DNA of 7,101 bases from Bryobacterales bacterium. GTDB lineage: Bacteria; Acidobacteriota; Terriglobia; Bryobacterales; Bryobacteraceae. Shown here piece after piece: positions 1-6,603 of the stretch. Below the pieces are notes generated by a model that saw only the letters and a list, made by a program, of their open reading frames with translations, was not told the origin of the DNA and searched no databases. The stretch spans positions 1-7,101 of the forward strand of contig PLMF01000102.1 of NCBI GenBank assembly GCA_003142355.1, read 5' to 3'. Every line of letters starts with the position of its first letter. Positions within the stretch are counted from its first letter, which is position 1. Made by a program: the position numbers and the translations under genes.

Positions 1-743
1 ATGGCGTGTCCTTTTATAACTTTGGCGAAGGATTCGAGCTGGCCGGAGTCGACGAAGGCGGCGATCTGGAACCCACCGGCGCCCGTTTTCTCACCAATGT
101 GCCCATGCCGGAGCCCCTCTACCGCAACACCTCGCGCCAGTATCCGGGCTTCAATATGAACATCCCGGACCAATACCGCGCCTCGCAGTTCATCCATGAG
201 ATCGCGGAGAAGTACGTCGACACAGGCTCGGATTTGCCGCAATTCCTGTTCATCCATCTGCCCAACGACCACATGGCTAAAGCGCGTCCCGAGGACGGCT
301 ATCCTTACAAGGAATCGTTCGTGGTGGACAACGATCTGGCCCTGGGCCGCATTCTGGAATACCTCTCGGGCACAAAGTGGTGGAAGCAGATGGCGGTCTT
401 CGTGACGGAAGACGATGCGCAAGGCGGCGTGGATCACATTGACGCGCACCGCACGGTGCTGCTCTGCGCCGGTCCGTGGTTCAAGAAGAATTACGTCTCG
501 CACACCAACACCAGCTTCCCCGGCCTGCTCAAGACCATCTTCCGGCTGCTCGGGGTGCCGCCGCTGAATCTCTTCGATCAAACCGCGACCGACCTGAGCG
601 ACTGTTTCGCATCCCACGCGGACCCGGCGCGCTACAAAGCCCTGCCCGTGGACAAGCGCATTTTCGACCCCGCCACCGCCCATGAATCGCAGAGCGGCGC
701 GCCGGGGCCGCGCATGGACGATCCCAGGGAAGTGCGGAGATGA
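1..743 (+). CDS. Phosphoesterase / alkaline phosphatase-superfamily protein, C-terminal part (5' end outside window)
   Basis: This is the last ~246 residues of a metal-dependent phosphoesterase of the PF04185 type (alkaline phosphatase superfamily), which hydrolyses phosphate esters, usually outside the cytoplasm. The frame is open to the left edge. The GTG at 6 is probably an internal valine, because the reading GVSFYNFGE resembles an internal motif of this family. The visible part has FLFIHLPNDH about residues 81-90, a VTEDDAQGGVDHIDAHR block about 134-150 that carries the expected metal-binding acids and histidines, and SFPGLLKTIFRLLG about 170-183. These are strongly typical of bacterial phosphoesterases that often carry an N-terminal YncE-like beta-propeller. 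That part, if present, is outside the window, as are any signal peptide and the nucleophile. The tail after about residue 215 is polar and rich in proline and glycine. The gene is convergent with the next one. The family call is firm; the substrate is unknown. Confidence 0.9.
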   Translation, partial: GVSFYNFGEGFELAGVDEGGDLEPTGARFLTNVPMPEPLYRNTSRQYPGFNMNIPDQYRASQFIHEIAEKYVDTGSDLPQFLFIHLPNDHMAKARPEDGYPYKESFVVDNDLALGRILEYLSGTKWWKQMAVFVTEDDAQGGVDHIDAHRTVLLCAGPWFKKNYVSHTNTSFPGLLKTIFRLLGVPPLNLFDQTATDLSDCFASHADPARYKALPVDKRIFDPATAHESQSGAPGPRMDDPREVRR

Positions 744-782
744 CTGGACGGGGGGCGCAACCCTCTCGACAAGCGTTTTCTT

Positions 783-810
783 AGAGCCCTCTGATCGGAG
801 CACAGGCTCT
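783..810. terminator. Weak hairpin in the convergent gap, possible terminator
   Basis: The 100-bp gap between the convergent phosphoesterase and exported-protein genes contains AGAGCC (783-788) opposite GGCTCT (805-810), with a smaller CTC/GAG pairing inside. The stem is interrupted and no T-run follows on either strand, so intrinsic termination is only a possibility. Nothing else is visible in this gap. Confidence 0.2.
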
Positions 811-843
811 TGGATCGGGACTTCAAGACCAGATAGCGGCAGG

Positions 844-1443
844 CTACTGTTTCTTGATCGAGGCGGCAAGCGCAACTGCACCTGTCACTGCCTCTCGGCT
901 GGGTCCTCGTGCTAGCAGGTGAACGGAGATTCCTTCCTCACAAATGAATGGCGGTGGTGGCGGGGGCGCAGGAGGTGGGGCCGGGGGCTTTCCAAGGGTG
1001 AGTACGGGGTGCTTCACCGCGACCGGAAAAAGGTCAACCAATGCCTCCGCAAGGCAGACAGTCTTGTCCCTAACAGGCTCCGACCATGAATACCATTCGA
1101 CGCGTTGACCTGCGACACGGCCCTCAGCGCGAATCGCACCCTCGGGGTGCTTTTCGTTTGGAGCGTGGCCGATGTAGACGACTAGCTCTGCACTCGATCC
1201 TGACTGTCCAGCCTCAGTTATTGAGAACAGGTCGAAATCACGGCGCGGCCAACGCACCACTTCATACCGGGTTGGCAACTCCACTGAAAGGGCTTTGTTT
1301 TCGCAGAACGCCAGGTTGAAGACTTGCGAACGACTTGAAACTCTTGCAGGACGCACCTTTTCGCCTTGCTCCGCCGGGGTGGCGTGCGTCGGCAGCGAAG
1401 GCGTCGCAGCAAGGACGCAGGCGAGAATGCCAAGTATCCGCAC
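844..1443 (-). CDS. Small exported proline-rich protein of unknown function
   Basis: I do not recognise this family. The predicted product is 199 residues from the GTG at 1443-1441. That start places a clean signal peptide at the N-terminus: a basic VR, the hydrophobic run ILGILACVLAATPSL, then a THA/TP cleavage site about residue 21. The frame stays open upstream to an ATG at 1536, but those extra 31 residues are polar and would bury the signal peptide. The mature protein has a compact region about residues 36-145 with beta-like segments (YEVVRWPRRDFDLFSI, SAELVVYIGHAP, QRVEWYSWSEP). A proline/alanine linker follows at about 153-165, then a short tail with CEEGISVHLLARG. Mature cysteines at about 47, 130 and 168 could form a disulfide in the periplasm. 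No clear Shine-Dalgarno motif precedes the GTG. It lies 266 bp downstream of the toxin gene on the same strand, so it is probably transcribed separately. Confidence 0.7.
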   Translation of the reverse strand: MRILGILACVLAATPSLPTHATPAEQGEKVRPARVSSRSQVFNLAFCENKALSVELPTRYEVVRWPRRDFDLFSITEAGQSGSSAELVVYIGHAPNEKHPEGAIRAEGRVAGQRVEWYSWSEPVRDKTVCLAEALVDLFPVAVKHPVLTLGKPPAPPPAPPPPPPFICEEGISVHLLARGPSREAVTGAVALAASIKKQ

Positions 1444-1709
1444 GTTCCAATTTGAGCTTAGCTGTTCGCTTGGGGTTTGAAAAGCACCATCGGGGCAGAA
1501 GAACCGGCTTACCGGAGACTGGCGGGGCCACGCCACTTGGCTGGTTTGTCCCCTTGTCCGGCCACTTCACTGCCCGGATATCCTTGTGAGTTTCCCGGCC
1601 GCGGCAGTCAGGAGCGCTCCGGCGCTATCTGACCATCACCAGTCTGCCGAGACGGATGTGGCTCAGCGTGCCGGCGTTGGGATCGACCGTTGAACCGCCG
1701 TGGGCCTCC
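1444..1709. other. Gap between toxin and exported-protein genes, no intact gene
   Basis: These 266 bases lie between the toxin stop and the chosen start of the exported protein. I see no RNA gene, strong terminator or recognisable promoter. The side next to the toxin carries a consensus ribosome-binding sequence and a 30-codon coding-like tail on the minus strand (described separately). The rest (about 1444-1620) could hold the leader of the exported-protein gene. Minus-strand frames here are open for short distances, but none resembles a known protein. Confidence 0.5.
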
Positions 1710-1717
1710 TTATAAGC
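1625..1717 (-). pseudogene. Possible 3' remnant of a lost gene
   Basis: A 30-codon minus-strand frame with no start codon of its own ends in TAG at 1627-1625. Just upstream it is closed by a TGA at 1720-1718. The peptide contains GGSTVDPNAGTLSHIRLGR, with mostly G or C in third codon positions, as in the real genes of this window. The composition resembles the C-terminal strands of acidobacterial carboxypeptidase-regulatory/TonB-type outer membrane proteins, but the usual aromatic last residue is absent, so this is only a suggestion. It overlaps the last 8 bases of the toxin gene. Chance openness over 30 codons in GC-rich DNA is a fair alternative. Confidence 0.2.
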
Positions 1718-2045
1718 TCAGCAGCAACACTGCTCGATCCGATTCCAGGAAAGAGTAGATTCGAACCGCCTCGCGCCGAAGAAGGAGTTCAATTGTCCGG
1801 GATGGAAAATCGCATCGCTCGATCCGAATGACCTTGGGAGGAGGCCCGAAACGCTCGGCCAGGCGAACGAAGTCCCGATCCGTGCTGACCAGTGCGGAAA
1901 ATTCCGATCGCCGAGCCCACTCGAAAATGAACCGATCGGATGAGCCGGTTAGGTCGTGATCGTAAACGCTCTCCACACCCGGAAGAATGTCGGCAAGCAT
2001 TCGAATCAGCTTCGGCGAGAGGTTCTGATCCAGGAGGACGCGCAC
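1710..2045 (-). CDS. DUF5615 PIN-like toxin of a type II toxin-antitoxin pair
   Basis: The product is 111 residues, the usual size of the DUF5615 (PIN-like, Mut7-C-related) family. Members are predicted ribonucleases acting as VapC-like toxins in the cytoplasm. The N-terminus MRVLLDQNLSPKLIRMLAD carries the family signature with an acidic residue at D6. D37 lies in the GSSDRFIFEWA segment, and D56 and D58 lie in ALVSTDRDF. These are the expected metal-binding acids of a PIN-like fold. PPPKVIRI and TIELLLRR match the typical C-terminal half. The start is a GTG at 2045-2043, only 3 bases after the antitoxin stop, which implies translational coupling; a GGCGG about 10 bases upstream may help initiation. 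RNase activity is inferred from family. The toxin looks intact. Confidence 0.88.
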   Translation of the reverse strand: MRVLLDQNLSPKLIRMLADILPGVESVYDHDLTGSSDRFIFEWARRSEFSALVSTDRDFVRLAERFGPPPKVIRIERCDFPSRTIELLLRREAVRIYSFLESDRAVLLLSL

Positions 2046-2048
2046 TGG

Positions 2049-2273
2049 TCAACGACCGCCGTAGGCTGTATCCGCCACTTCGGATGCGAAAGCATACACG
2101 GCTGCAAAGTCTTCTTTCTCCAGGCCTGGGTGTTCCTCCAGAATCTCTTCTTCTGTCATGCCATGGGCCAACCAGCCGAGAACGTCATTCACCGTAATCC
2201 GCATTCCGCGAATGCAGGGTTTGCCGTCGCGCTTGCCAGACTCGATCGTGATGCGCGGGTGAACGGACATCAT
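2049..2273 (-). CDS. DUF433 antitoxin of a type II toxin-antitoxin pair
   Basis: The product is 74 residues from the ATG at 2273-2271; a second ATG follows at once, and the frame is also open 18 bases further upstream. It is a DUF433 protein, a small DNA-binding fold that acts as antitoxin and probable autorepressor next to DUF5615 toxins. The signature is plain: HPRITIESGKRDGKPCIRGM near the N-terminus, then RITVNDVLGWLAHGMTEEEI, HPGLEKEDF and AAVYAFA. It precedes the toxin gene by 3 bp on the same strand, the standard antitoxin-first order. The upstream gap to the malQ stop is 72 bp and contains the palindrome at 2326-2345. The promoter and operator are likely in or near that gap, but I could not pick out a convincing -35/-10 pair or Shine-Dalgarno. 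Function rests on family and context. Confidence 0.9.
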   Translation of the reverse strand: MMSVHPRITIESGKRDGKPCIRGMRITVNDVLGWLAHGMTEEEILEEHPGLEKEDFAAVYAFASEVADTAYGGR

Positions 2274-2325
2274 GCTTCGATTATCGCGCAAACGTCAAAT
2301 CATGCGCGAATTGCAGACTCCGATA

Positions 2326-2345
2326 GGGCCGGGCATGCCCGGCCC
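2326..2345. repeat. Perfect 20-bp GC palindrome abutting the malQ stop
   Basis: GGGCCGGGCATGCCCGGCCC is its own reverse complement. Allowing one extra base, the flanking TA on each side (2324-2325 and 2347-2348) pairs as well. On the minus strand the palindrome starts directly after the malQ TAG. As RNA it would form a very stable hairpin, but no T-run follows, so it is not a classic intrinsic terminator. The pattern GTAGGGG plus a GC palindrome resembles dispersed REP-like elements seen between genes in many GC-rich bacteria. It could protect the malQ mRNA end or attenuate read-through into the toxin-antitoxin genes. Confidence 0.6.
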
Positions 2346-4568
2346 CTACGGAGCGGGCTGATTGCGTCGGCCCGACTTGACGATCCAGTTGGCGAACATG
2401 GCCGTGAAGCCGCGGGCCTGGGGGTCCGATCGTAACTGCTCCACGCTCAGCCGCATCTTCCTTCCCCAATTGGGATACTGCCATGTGGTGCCGGGCAGGT
2501 TCTGCTGCTCCAGTTCCTTGGTGAGGTCTTCCTGGTTGATGGCCAGAAGCTGCGACGGCGTGAGCGCCAGGAATCCGACGATGGCATTGTGCAGCTCTCC
2601 ACTCAGCTCGGGGTAATCGGCGGCGAAGCGTTGCGGCCCGGGCGGCAACAATCCCGTTAGAGACAGCACATCCAGCATCTTCTGCTTGTCGCGCGCGCGG
2701 CTCTCGATTTGCGACCGATAGCCCCGTTCGTCAATCATGCCGGCGCGGCGGCGGGCCTCGATGTCGGCGCCCACCCAAAAGCCGGCCAGCGTCGCAAGGT
2801 CGTGGGTGGTTGAGGAGACCAGCGCCTGGCGCGGGTATTCTTCGTACCGGCGAAACTCGCCGCGCTCGTTCTTCTCGAAGTAGAACAGGCGGTAACTGAG
2901 GATGCCGAAGCTCGCCAACGCGTCGCGCACGGCTGGCTCCACTGTCCCCAGGTCTTCTCCCACCACCACCACCTGGTTGCGGACGCTCTCGAGCGCGAGG
3001 ATGCGTACGAAATCCTCGGAGAGTTGCCGAACGTATGCTCCGTGGGAGGCGTCGAACCCGTCGGGAATCCAGTACAGCCGGAAGAGCCGCATGACGTGGT
3101 CGATGCGCAGCGCGCCGCCATGGCGGCAGTTCTTGCGGATGGATTCGGCAAACAGCCGGTATCCGTCTTCGCGGTGCCGGTCCGCGTTGGGCGGCGGAAA
3201 CGCCCAGTCCTGGCCATTCGGAGAGAAATCGTCGGGCGGCGATCCCACGCGGCAGCCCGGCACGTAGAAGGCGCGGTACGCCCACAGGTCGGAGCCGAAG
3301 CGGTCGGTGGCCAGCGCCAGGTCGTGATACAGGCCGATGGACAGATGGCGGGCGCGCGTCCTCTGCTGTGCGCGGCGCAGTTGGATGTCGATTTGCCACT
3401 GGAGGTACTGGTAAAACATCACGCGCCGCCAGTGTTTCTTGCGGAATGCGCGCGTTTCTTCCGACGAGGGGTCTTGATACGGGCCGGGCCATTCGGTCCA
3501 GAGCCACACCTCCGGATCGCGCTGGTGCAAGTGCTCGTCGAGCGCGCAATAGGTGGCGAATCGCTCCAGCAGATCGCCTTCGCGTTCCAGAAACGCCTGG
3601 AACTCCCGCGCGCGCGCCGAGCCTTGCCGCCACTCTCTCAGGAACCCGGCGAACAGCAGCTTCAGGAACCGCAGCTTCAGCGCGCTGACCCGCTCGTACT
3701 CCACGAACGGCGTGCCGCGCAGCGCTTCGATCTCGGCGGAGACCTCCGGAGACTGGCGCAATCCGAGCGCCCGGCGGTTGCGCGGGTAGTCCTCCATGCT
3801 TTCGATATCGAGGTATAGAAAGTTCTGGTAGAAACTCGAATTCGGAAGATAGGGGCTGGTATTGAAGGGGCGCCGATTGTGTATGGCGTGCAGCGGGTTG
3901 AGGGCCACGAAGCTGGCGCCGAGATCTTCCGCGGCCCAGTCCACCACCTGGAGCAGGTCGCCAAAATCGCCGCATCCCCAATTACGGGCCGAACGCACTC
4001 CGTAGAGGCTCACGGCCACTCCCGCCGCCCGGCCGCCGCGGCCCAGGTGGGGGGCCGTCCACGCCCTGTCCGGCGTCACGATGTAGCGCGTCGCCGCGCT
4101 GGTTGCGCCCAGCTTCACGGTTATGTCGTGATAGCCCAGCGGCAGGCTGATGGGCAGGCGCGCCTGTTTCCGCACCCAGGTGCGGCCATCCATTTCGATG
4201 TGGGCCGTTTGCGGGAGTTCCCAGAGGTTCCGCTCGAACTCGGCGGTAGAACCGTCCTCGCGACGGATCGCAATCCGGGCGCGGAGTCCCAGCGATTCCG
4301 CCGGCACATTGAGAACCAGATCCGTCTCAGCCGATTCTCGGGCGACCACCGCCGGCGGCAGCAGCCTCTCCCATTCCCGGCGCGTGAGCGCCGCGAGCGA
4401 ACGCTCGAGTTCTTCCCGATTGTCCGCGGCAAATCCGAGACCGCGCAGAATGGCCTGCTTGGCCTCCGTGGTGGTGGTGTGGTAATGGCCCCAGATGTCC
4501 CAAAAACCGGGATCGATTCCGAATGCCGCAGCGGCGCGATCGAGAAGCTGCTCGAATGTCTCGGGCAT
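2346..4568 (-). CDS. malQ: 4-alpha-glucanotransferase (amylomaltase, GH77)
   Basis: The product is a 740-residue cytoplasmic enzyme that transfers alpha-1,4-glucan chains between maltodextrins, used in maltose, starch and glycogen metabolism. Residues about 1-170 form the N-terminal extension of the long MalQ type: helical IDPGFWDIWGHYH and TEAKQAILRGLGF, then a beta-rich part about 84-165. The GH77 barrel runs from about 182 to 735. The catalytic acids are visible: nucleophile D490 in ALRIDHVMRL, acid/base E538 in VVGEDLGTVEP, and transition-state stabiliser D590 in SSTTHD. Other typical blocks are NWGCGDFGDL (196-205), PFNTSPYLPNSSFYQNFLYL (234-253), IGLYHDLAL (411-419), VGSPPDDFSPNGQDW (441-455) and TTWQYPNWGRKM (694-705). 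Length is slightly above the E. coli enzyme (about 690). No Shine-Dalgarno precedes the ATG at 4568, but the N-terminal motif supports this start. It lies 33 bp downstream of the membrane-protein gene, probably in one transcript. No other glycogen gene is in view. Confidence 0.95.
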   Translation of the reverse strand: MPETFEQLLDRAAAAFGIDPGFWDIWGHYHTTTTEAKQAILRGLGFAADNREELERSLAALTRREWERLLPPAVVARESAETDLVLNVPAESLGLRARIAIRREDGSTAEFERNLWELPQTAHIEMDGRTWVRKQARLPISLPLGYHDITVKLGATSAATRYIVTPDRAWTAPHLGRGGRAAGVAVSLYGVRSARNWGCGDFGDLLQVVDWAAEDLGASFVALNPLHAIHNRRPFNTSPYLPNSSFYQNFLYLDIESMEDYPRNRRALGLRQSPEVSAEIEALRGTPFVEYERVSALKLRFLKLLFAGFLREWRQGSARAREFQAFLEREGDLLERFATYCALDEHLHQRDPEVWLWTEWPGPYQDPSSEETRAFRKKHWRRVMFYQYLQWQIDIQLRRAQQRTRARHLSIGLYHDLALATDRFGSDLWAYRAFYVPGCRVGSPPDDFSPNGQDWAFPPPNADRHREDGYRLFAESIRKNCRHGGALRIDHVMRLFRLYWIPDGFDASHGAYVRQLSEDFVRILALESVRNQVVVVGEDLGTVEPAVRDALASFGILSYRLFYFEKNERGEFRRYEEYPRQALVSSTTHDLATLAGFWVGADIEARRRAGMIDERGYRSQIESRARDKQKMLDVLSLTGLLPPGPQRFAADYPELSGELHNAIVGFLALTPSQLLAINQEDLTKELEQQNLPGTTWQYPNWGRKMRLSVEQLRSDPQARGFTAMFANWIVKSGRRNQPAP

Positions 4569-4601
4569 GAAAAAGAAGGGTAACTTTGATTCTACAGGAG
4601 G

Positions 4602-6566
4602 CTACCCCTTGCGTGCGCGAGCCACAGCGAGCGGTTTCCTTGGCGCCGCTGAGCAGTGCCACAGCTTCTGGATCAATCCCGCAAAGAGCCCCAGCAACAG
4701 GAGAAGTCCCGCATGGGAAACCATGGACGATTGCGCCACATGATCCCCCAGAAACTCCACCGATCCGCCGTGGCGCGAATACCATCCATACCAGGCGGTC
4801 CGGTCCTCCTCGATCTGCGATTTCAGGACTGCGGCAAGCTGGCGCGCCCCAACCTCACTGTCTGCGTGGGGAGCCAGTTCCGCCATCCAGAGCTTCGAGA
4901 GTTCGTATTGATGTTTGCGATACCAGTTTCGCCAGGCCGATGCTGAAAGCGAATGAGGTCCCGGCTCCTCGCCTACGCTGTACCTGCCATCGGCAACGGT
5001 CAAGCCCGAGAAAACCATCTCGCCGGGCGTGTTTTCCAGATTCTCAACCCGTGCCTGCAAGAGAATGCCCAGGGAGAAGTCGGCGATCGAACCGGCTATC
5101 AGCGCCACGGCCAGCGCCCGCCGCACCGGCAGAGTCCCGGCCGCGAGCGCCAGCCCCATCACTTCCAGGGAAAGCAAAGTGAGGTGTGCGGCCCCCAGGG
5201 AATCGCGTTCTCCCACCACCAGAATGCCTGCGAATACGCAACACGGGACGAACGCCAGCCAAAACCTCCCTTCCGCCTTGCACCCTTTGCGGCGCTCCCA
5301 GGCGGAATAGAGAAGAAAGATAACCAGCGGACCGCCCGCAAGGCCCATACCGAAGATCAGGTTGGGTTGGTAAAAGGCGAACGCATTGTCGCGAATGGCG
5401 CCGGCGGTGTTCGGCTGGTCGAATCGCTCGACGGCCGAGGGGTCCCGGAATAGGGCGGGCACCAGAGAATCGAAAAGGTTAGCGGCCACTTTTCCGGCGG
5501 TGTTGCCCTGATATTGCCGGCTCAAGGTGACGGCGGTGTTGGATGCCACGGTCGCATGCATTCCGTAGGTCTTGATGGACCACCCTAACCAGACCAGCAG
5601 CAGCAAGGTAGAGAGCGCAGCGATGGAGATCGTCTCCCGCCACCTTCGCTCACGCCGCGGAAACACGAAGAACAGATAGTGGCCGCCCAATAGCAGCAGG
5701 TATGGCGCCGCCGAATAATGCACCAGGGTCCCAGCCGACAACGCCAGGAAAGCCGCGGTCATCCGCCCTTGGTCTCGCTTTCTCCAGCCCGCCAGGTACA
5801 GGCAAATTGCCAGAACCACATAGAAAGCGGAGAACATCTTGGTCCACGAATAGGTCGCGTTCTCGATTACTACGGGATTCAACGCGAAGAGGCACAGCAG
5901 CGGCAAAATGCGCTGTCTGCGCGCTCCGGCGAGTGCCGGCATGATCAGGCAGCACGGCACAAAGACCAGGAGGTTCAAAAACGTGAAGATCAGTTGAAAA
6001 ACTTCGAAGCGGTCCTCGCTTTGAGCCATGAAGAAGGACCCCAGCACGTTCATCATCGGCGGCCTGGCCGGCAGCGGATAGTCGCCGAAAATGACCGTGT
6101 GCAACGGAAAATGACGCAGAAAAAACAGGGACCGTTGGAAATGTTCGAGCCAGTCGCCGAACCACATGCCGCCGGAATAGCTGCGGATCATGCCCAGAAT
6201 CAGTAACGTCCAAAGCAACAGGAACCCATATGCGGCTACGGCCTGGCGCACGCGGCGGGCGTGGAACAGCCGCGCGATGTCCCGCCTGGCGGCAATTCCC
6301 AGAACCAGGCAAACCGTGGAGACGCACAAAAACGGAACGCGCTCACTCTCATTCCCGCTGGTAGACAGGTAGACCAGCCAGGACGCCAGGAAGAGTATGA
6401 CCAGCGACAGCCCGATGGAGCCGCAGAGTTTCTCCAGCGGAGTCCATCGAAAGCGCCGCACGAAGAAGAAGCCCGGCATGAATGAGCAGACCGCGAGAAG
6501 CCCGAATGTCAGGACTAGTTCCAGCAGAAGCATGCGGCCCAGGCCAAAGACTGAGTCTTCCATCAT
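4602..6566 (-). CDS. Polytopic membrane protein, GT-C glycosyltransferase-like
   Basis: The product is about 654 residues with roughly 13-15 hydrophobic segments (about 12-34, 46-67, 77-93, 109-127, 187-210, 218-233, 244-260, 269-302, 313-330, 401-422, 435-452, 460-503, 618-636). The layout resembles GT-C transferases of the GT39/ArnT/PMT kind, which use lipid-linked sugars at the outer face. After the fourth segment comes a large outer loop with GDWLEHFQRS (D138, E141), in the place of the catalytic acidic motif of that fold, followed by DYPLPARPPMMN (162-173), close to the usual YPxxRPPL pattern. A polar region about 506-616, rich in Trp and Tyr, precedes a last membrane helix and a basic tail. 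No family was firmly recognised; other polytopic enzymes such as an oligosaccharide polymerase remain possible. The start is uncertain: ATGs at 6608, 6566, 6563 and 6533 are all in frame and none has a Shine-Dalgarno. It probably heads the transcript with malQ and is divergent from nuoB. Confidence 0.72.
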   Translation of the reverse strand: MMEDSVFGLGRMLLLELVLTFGLLAVCSFMPGFFFVRRFRWTPLEKLCGSIGLSLVILFLASWLVYLSTSGNESERVPFLCVSTVCLVLGIAARRDIARLFHARRVRQAVAAYGFLLLWTLLILGMIRSYSGGMWFGDWLEHFQRSLFFLRHFPLHTVIFGDYPLPARPPMMNVLGSFFMAQSEDRFEVFQLIFTFLNLLVFVPCCLIMPALAGARRQRILPLLCLFALNPVVIENATYSWTKMFSAFYVVLAICLYLAGWRKRDQGRMTAAFLALSAGTLVHYSAAPYLLLLGGHYLFFVFPRRERRWRETISIAALSTLLLLVWLGWSIKTYGMHATVASNTAVTLSRQYQGNTAGKVAANLFDSLVPALFRDPSAVERFDQPNTAGAIRDNAFAFYQPNLIFGMGLAGGPLVIFLLYSAWERRKGCKAEGRFWLAFVPCCVFAGILVVGERDSLGAAHLTLLSLEVMGLALAAGTLPVRRALAVALIAGSIADFSLGILLQARVENLENTPGEMVFSGLTVADGRYSVGEEPGPHSLSASAWRNWYRKHQYELSKLWMAELAPHADSEVGARQLAAVLKSQIEEDRTAWYGWYSRHGGSVEFLGDHVAQSSMVSHAGLLLLLGLFAGLIQKLWHCSAAPRKPLAVARARKG

Positions 6567-6578
6567 ACGGCACGGAAA

Positions 6579-6599
6579 GGGCAAGCTAAAAGCATGCCC
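6579..6599. promoter_or_regulatory. Imperfect 21-bp dyad in the divergent intergenic region
   Basis: GGGCA (6579-6583) mirrors TGCCC (6595-6599). GC at 6585-6586 mirrors GC at 6592-6593 around a TAAAA centre, with one A/A mismatch on each arm. The dyad lies between the membrane-protein start at 6566 and nuoB at 6623, where a shared operator would sit. The bound factor is unknown and chance cannot be excluded. Confidence 0.3.
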
Positions 6600-6603
6600 C
6601 ACT

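Noticed and set aside
860..970. Low-complexity GGTGG/GGGGC run as a repeat element
   Set aside because: It is the proline codon run of the exported protein read on the other strand, not a separate repeat.
1405..1443. Possible lipobox (ILAC) in the exported protein
   Set aside because: The cysteine is only about nine residues from the start and the -2 Leu is atypical; the later THA cleavage site fits better.
1444..1536. Upstream extension of the exported protein to the ATG at 1536
   Set aside because: The extra 31 residues are polar and would place the signal peptide internally; the GTG at 1443 gives a standard signal peptide.
3024..3818. Plus-strand open frame (264 codons) opposite malQ
   Set aside because: It is an antisense shadow of the conserved malQ core with no recognisable domain.
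2731..3981. Long minus-strand open frame (416 codons) inside malQ in another frame
   Set aside because: It is extremely rich in Arg, Pro and Ala, as expected from an alternate frame of GC-rich coding DNA, and malQ fully explains the region.
3879..4583. Plus-strand open frame (234 codons) opposite the malQ 5' part
   Set aside because: Its composition and position fit an antisense shadow; it has no start signal or domain.
5650..6327. Minus-strand open frame (225 codons) within the membrane-protein gene
   Set aside because: It is an out-of-frame reading of a gene whose true frame gives well-formed membrane helices.
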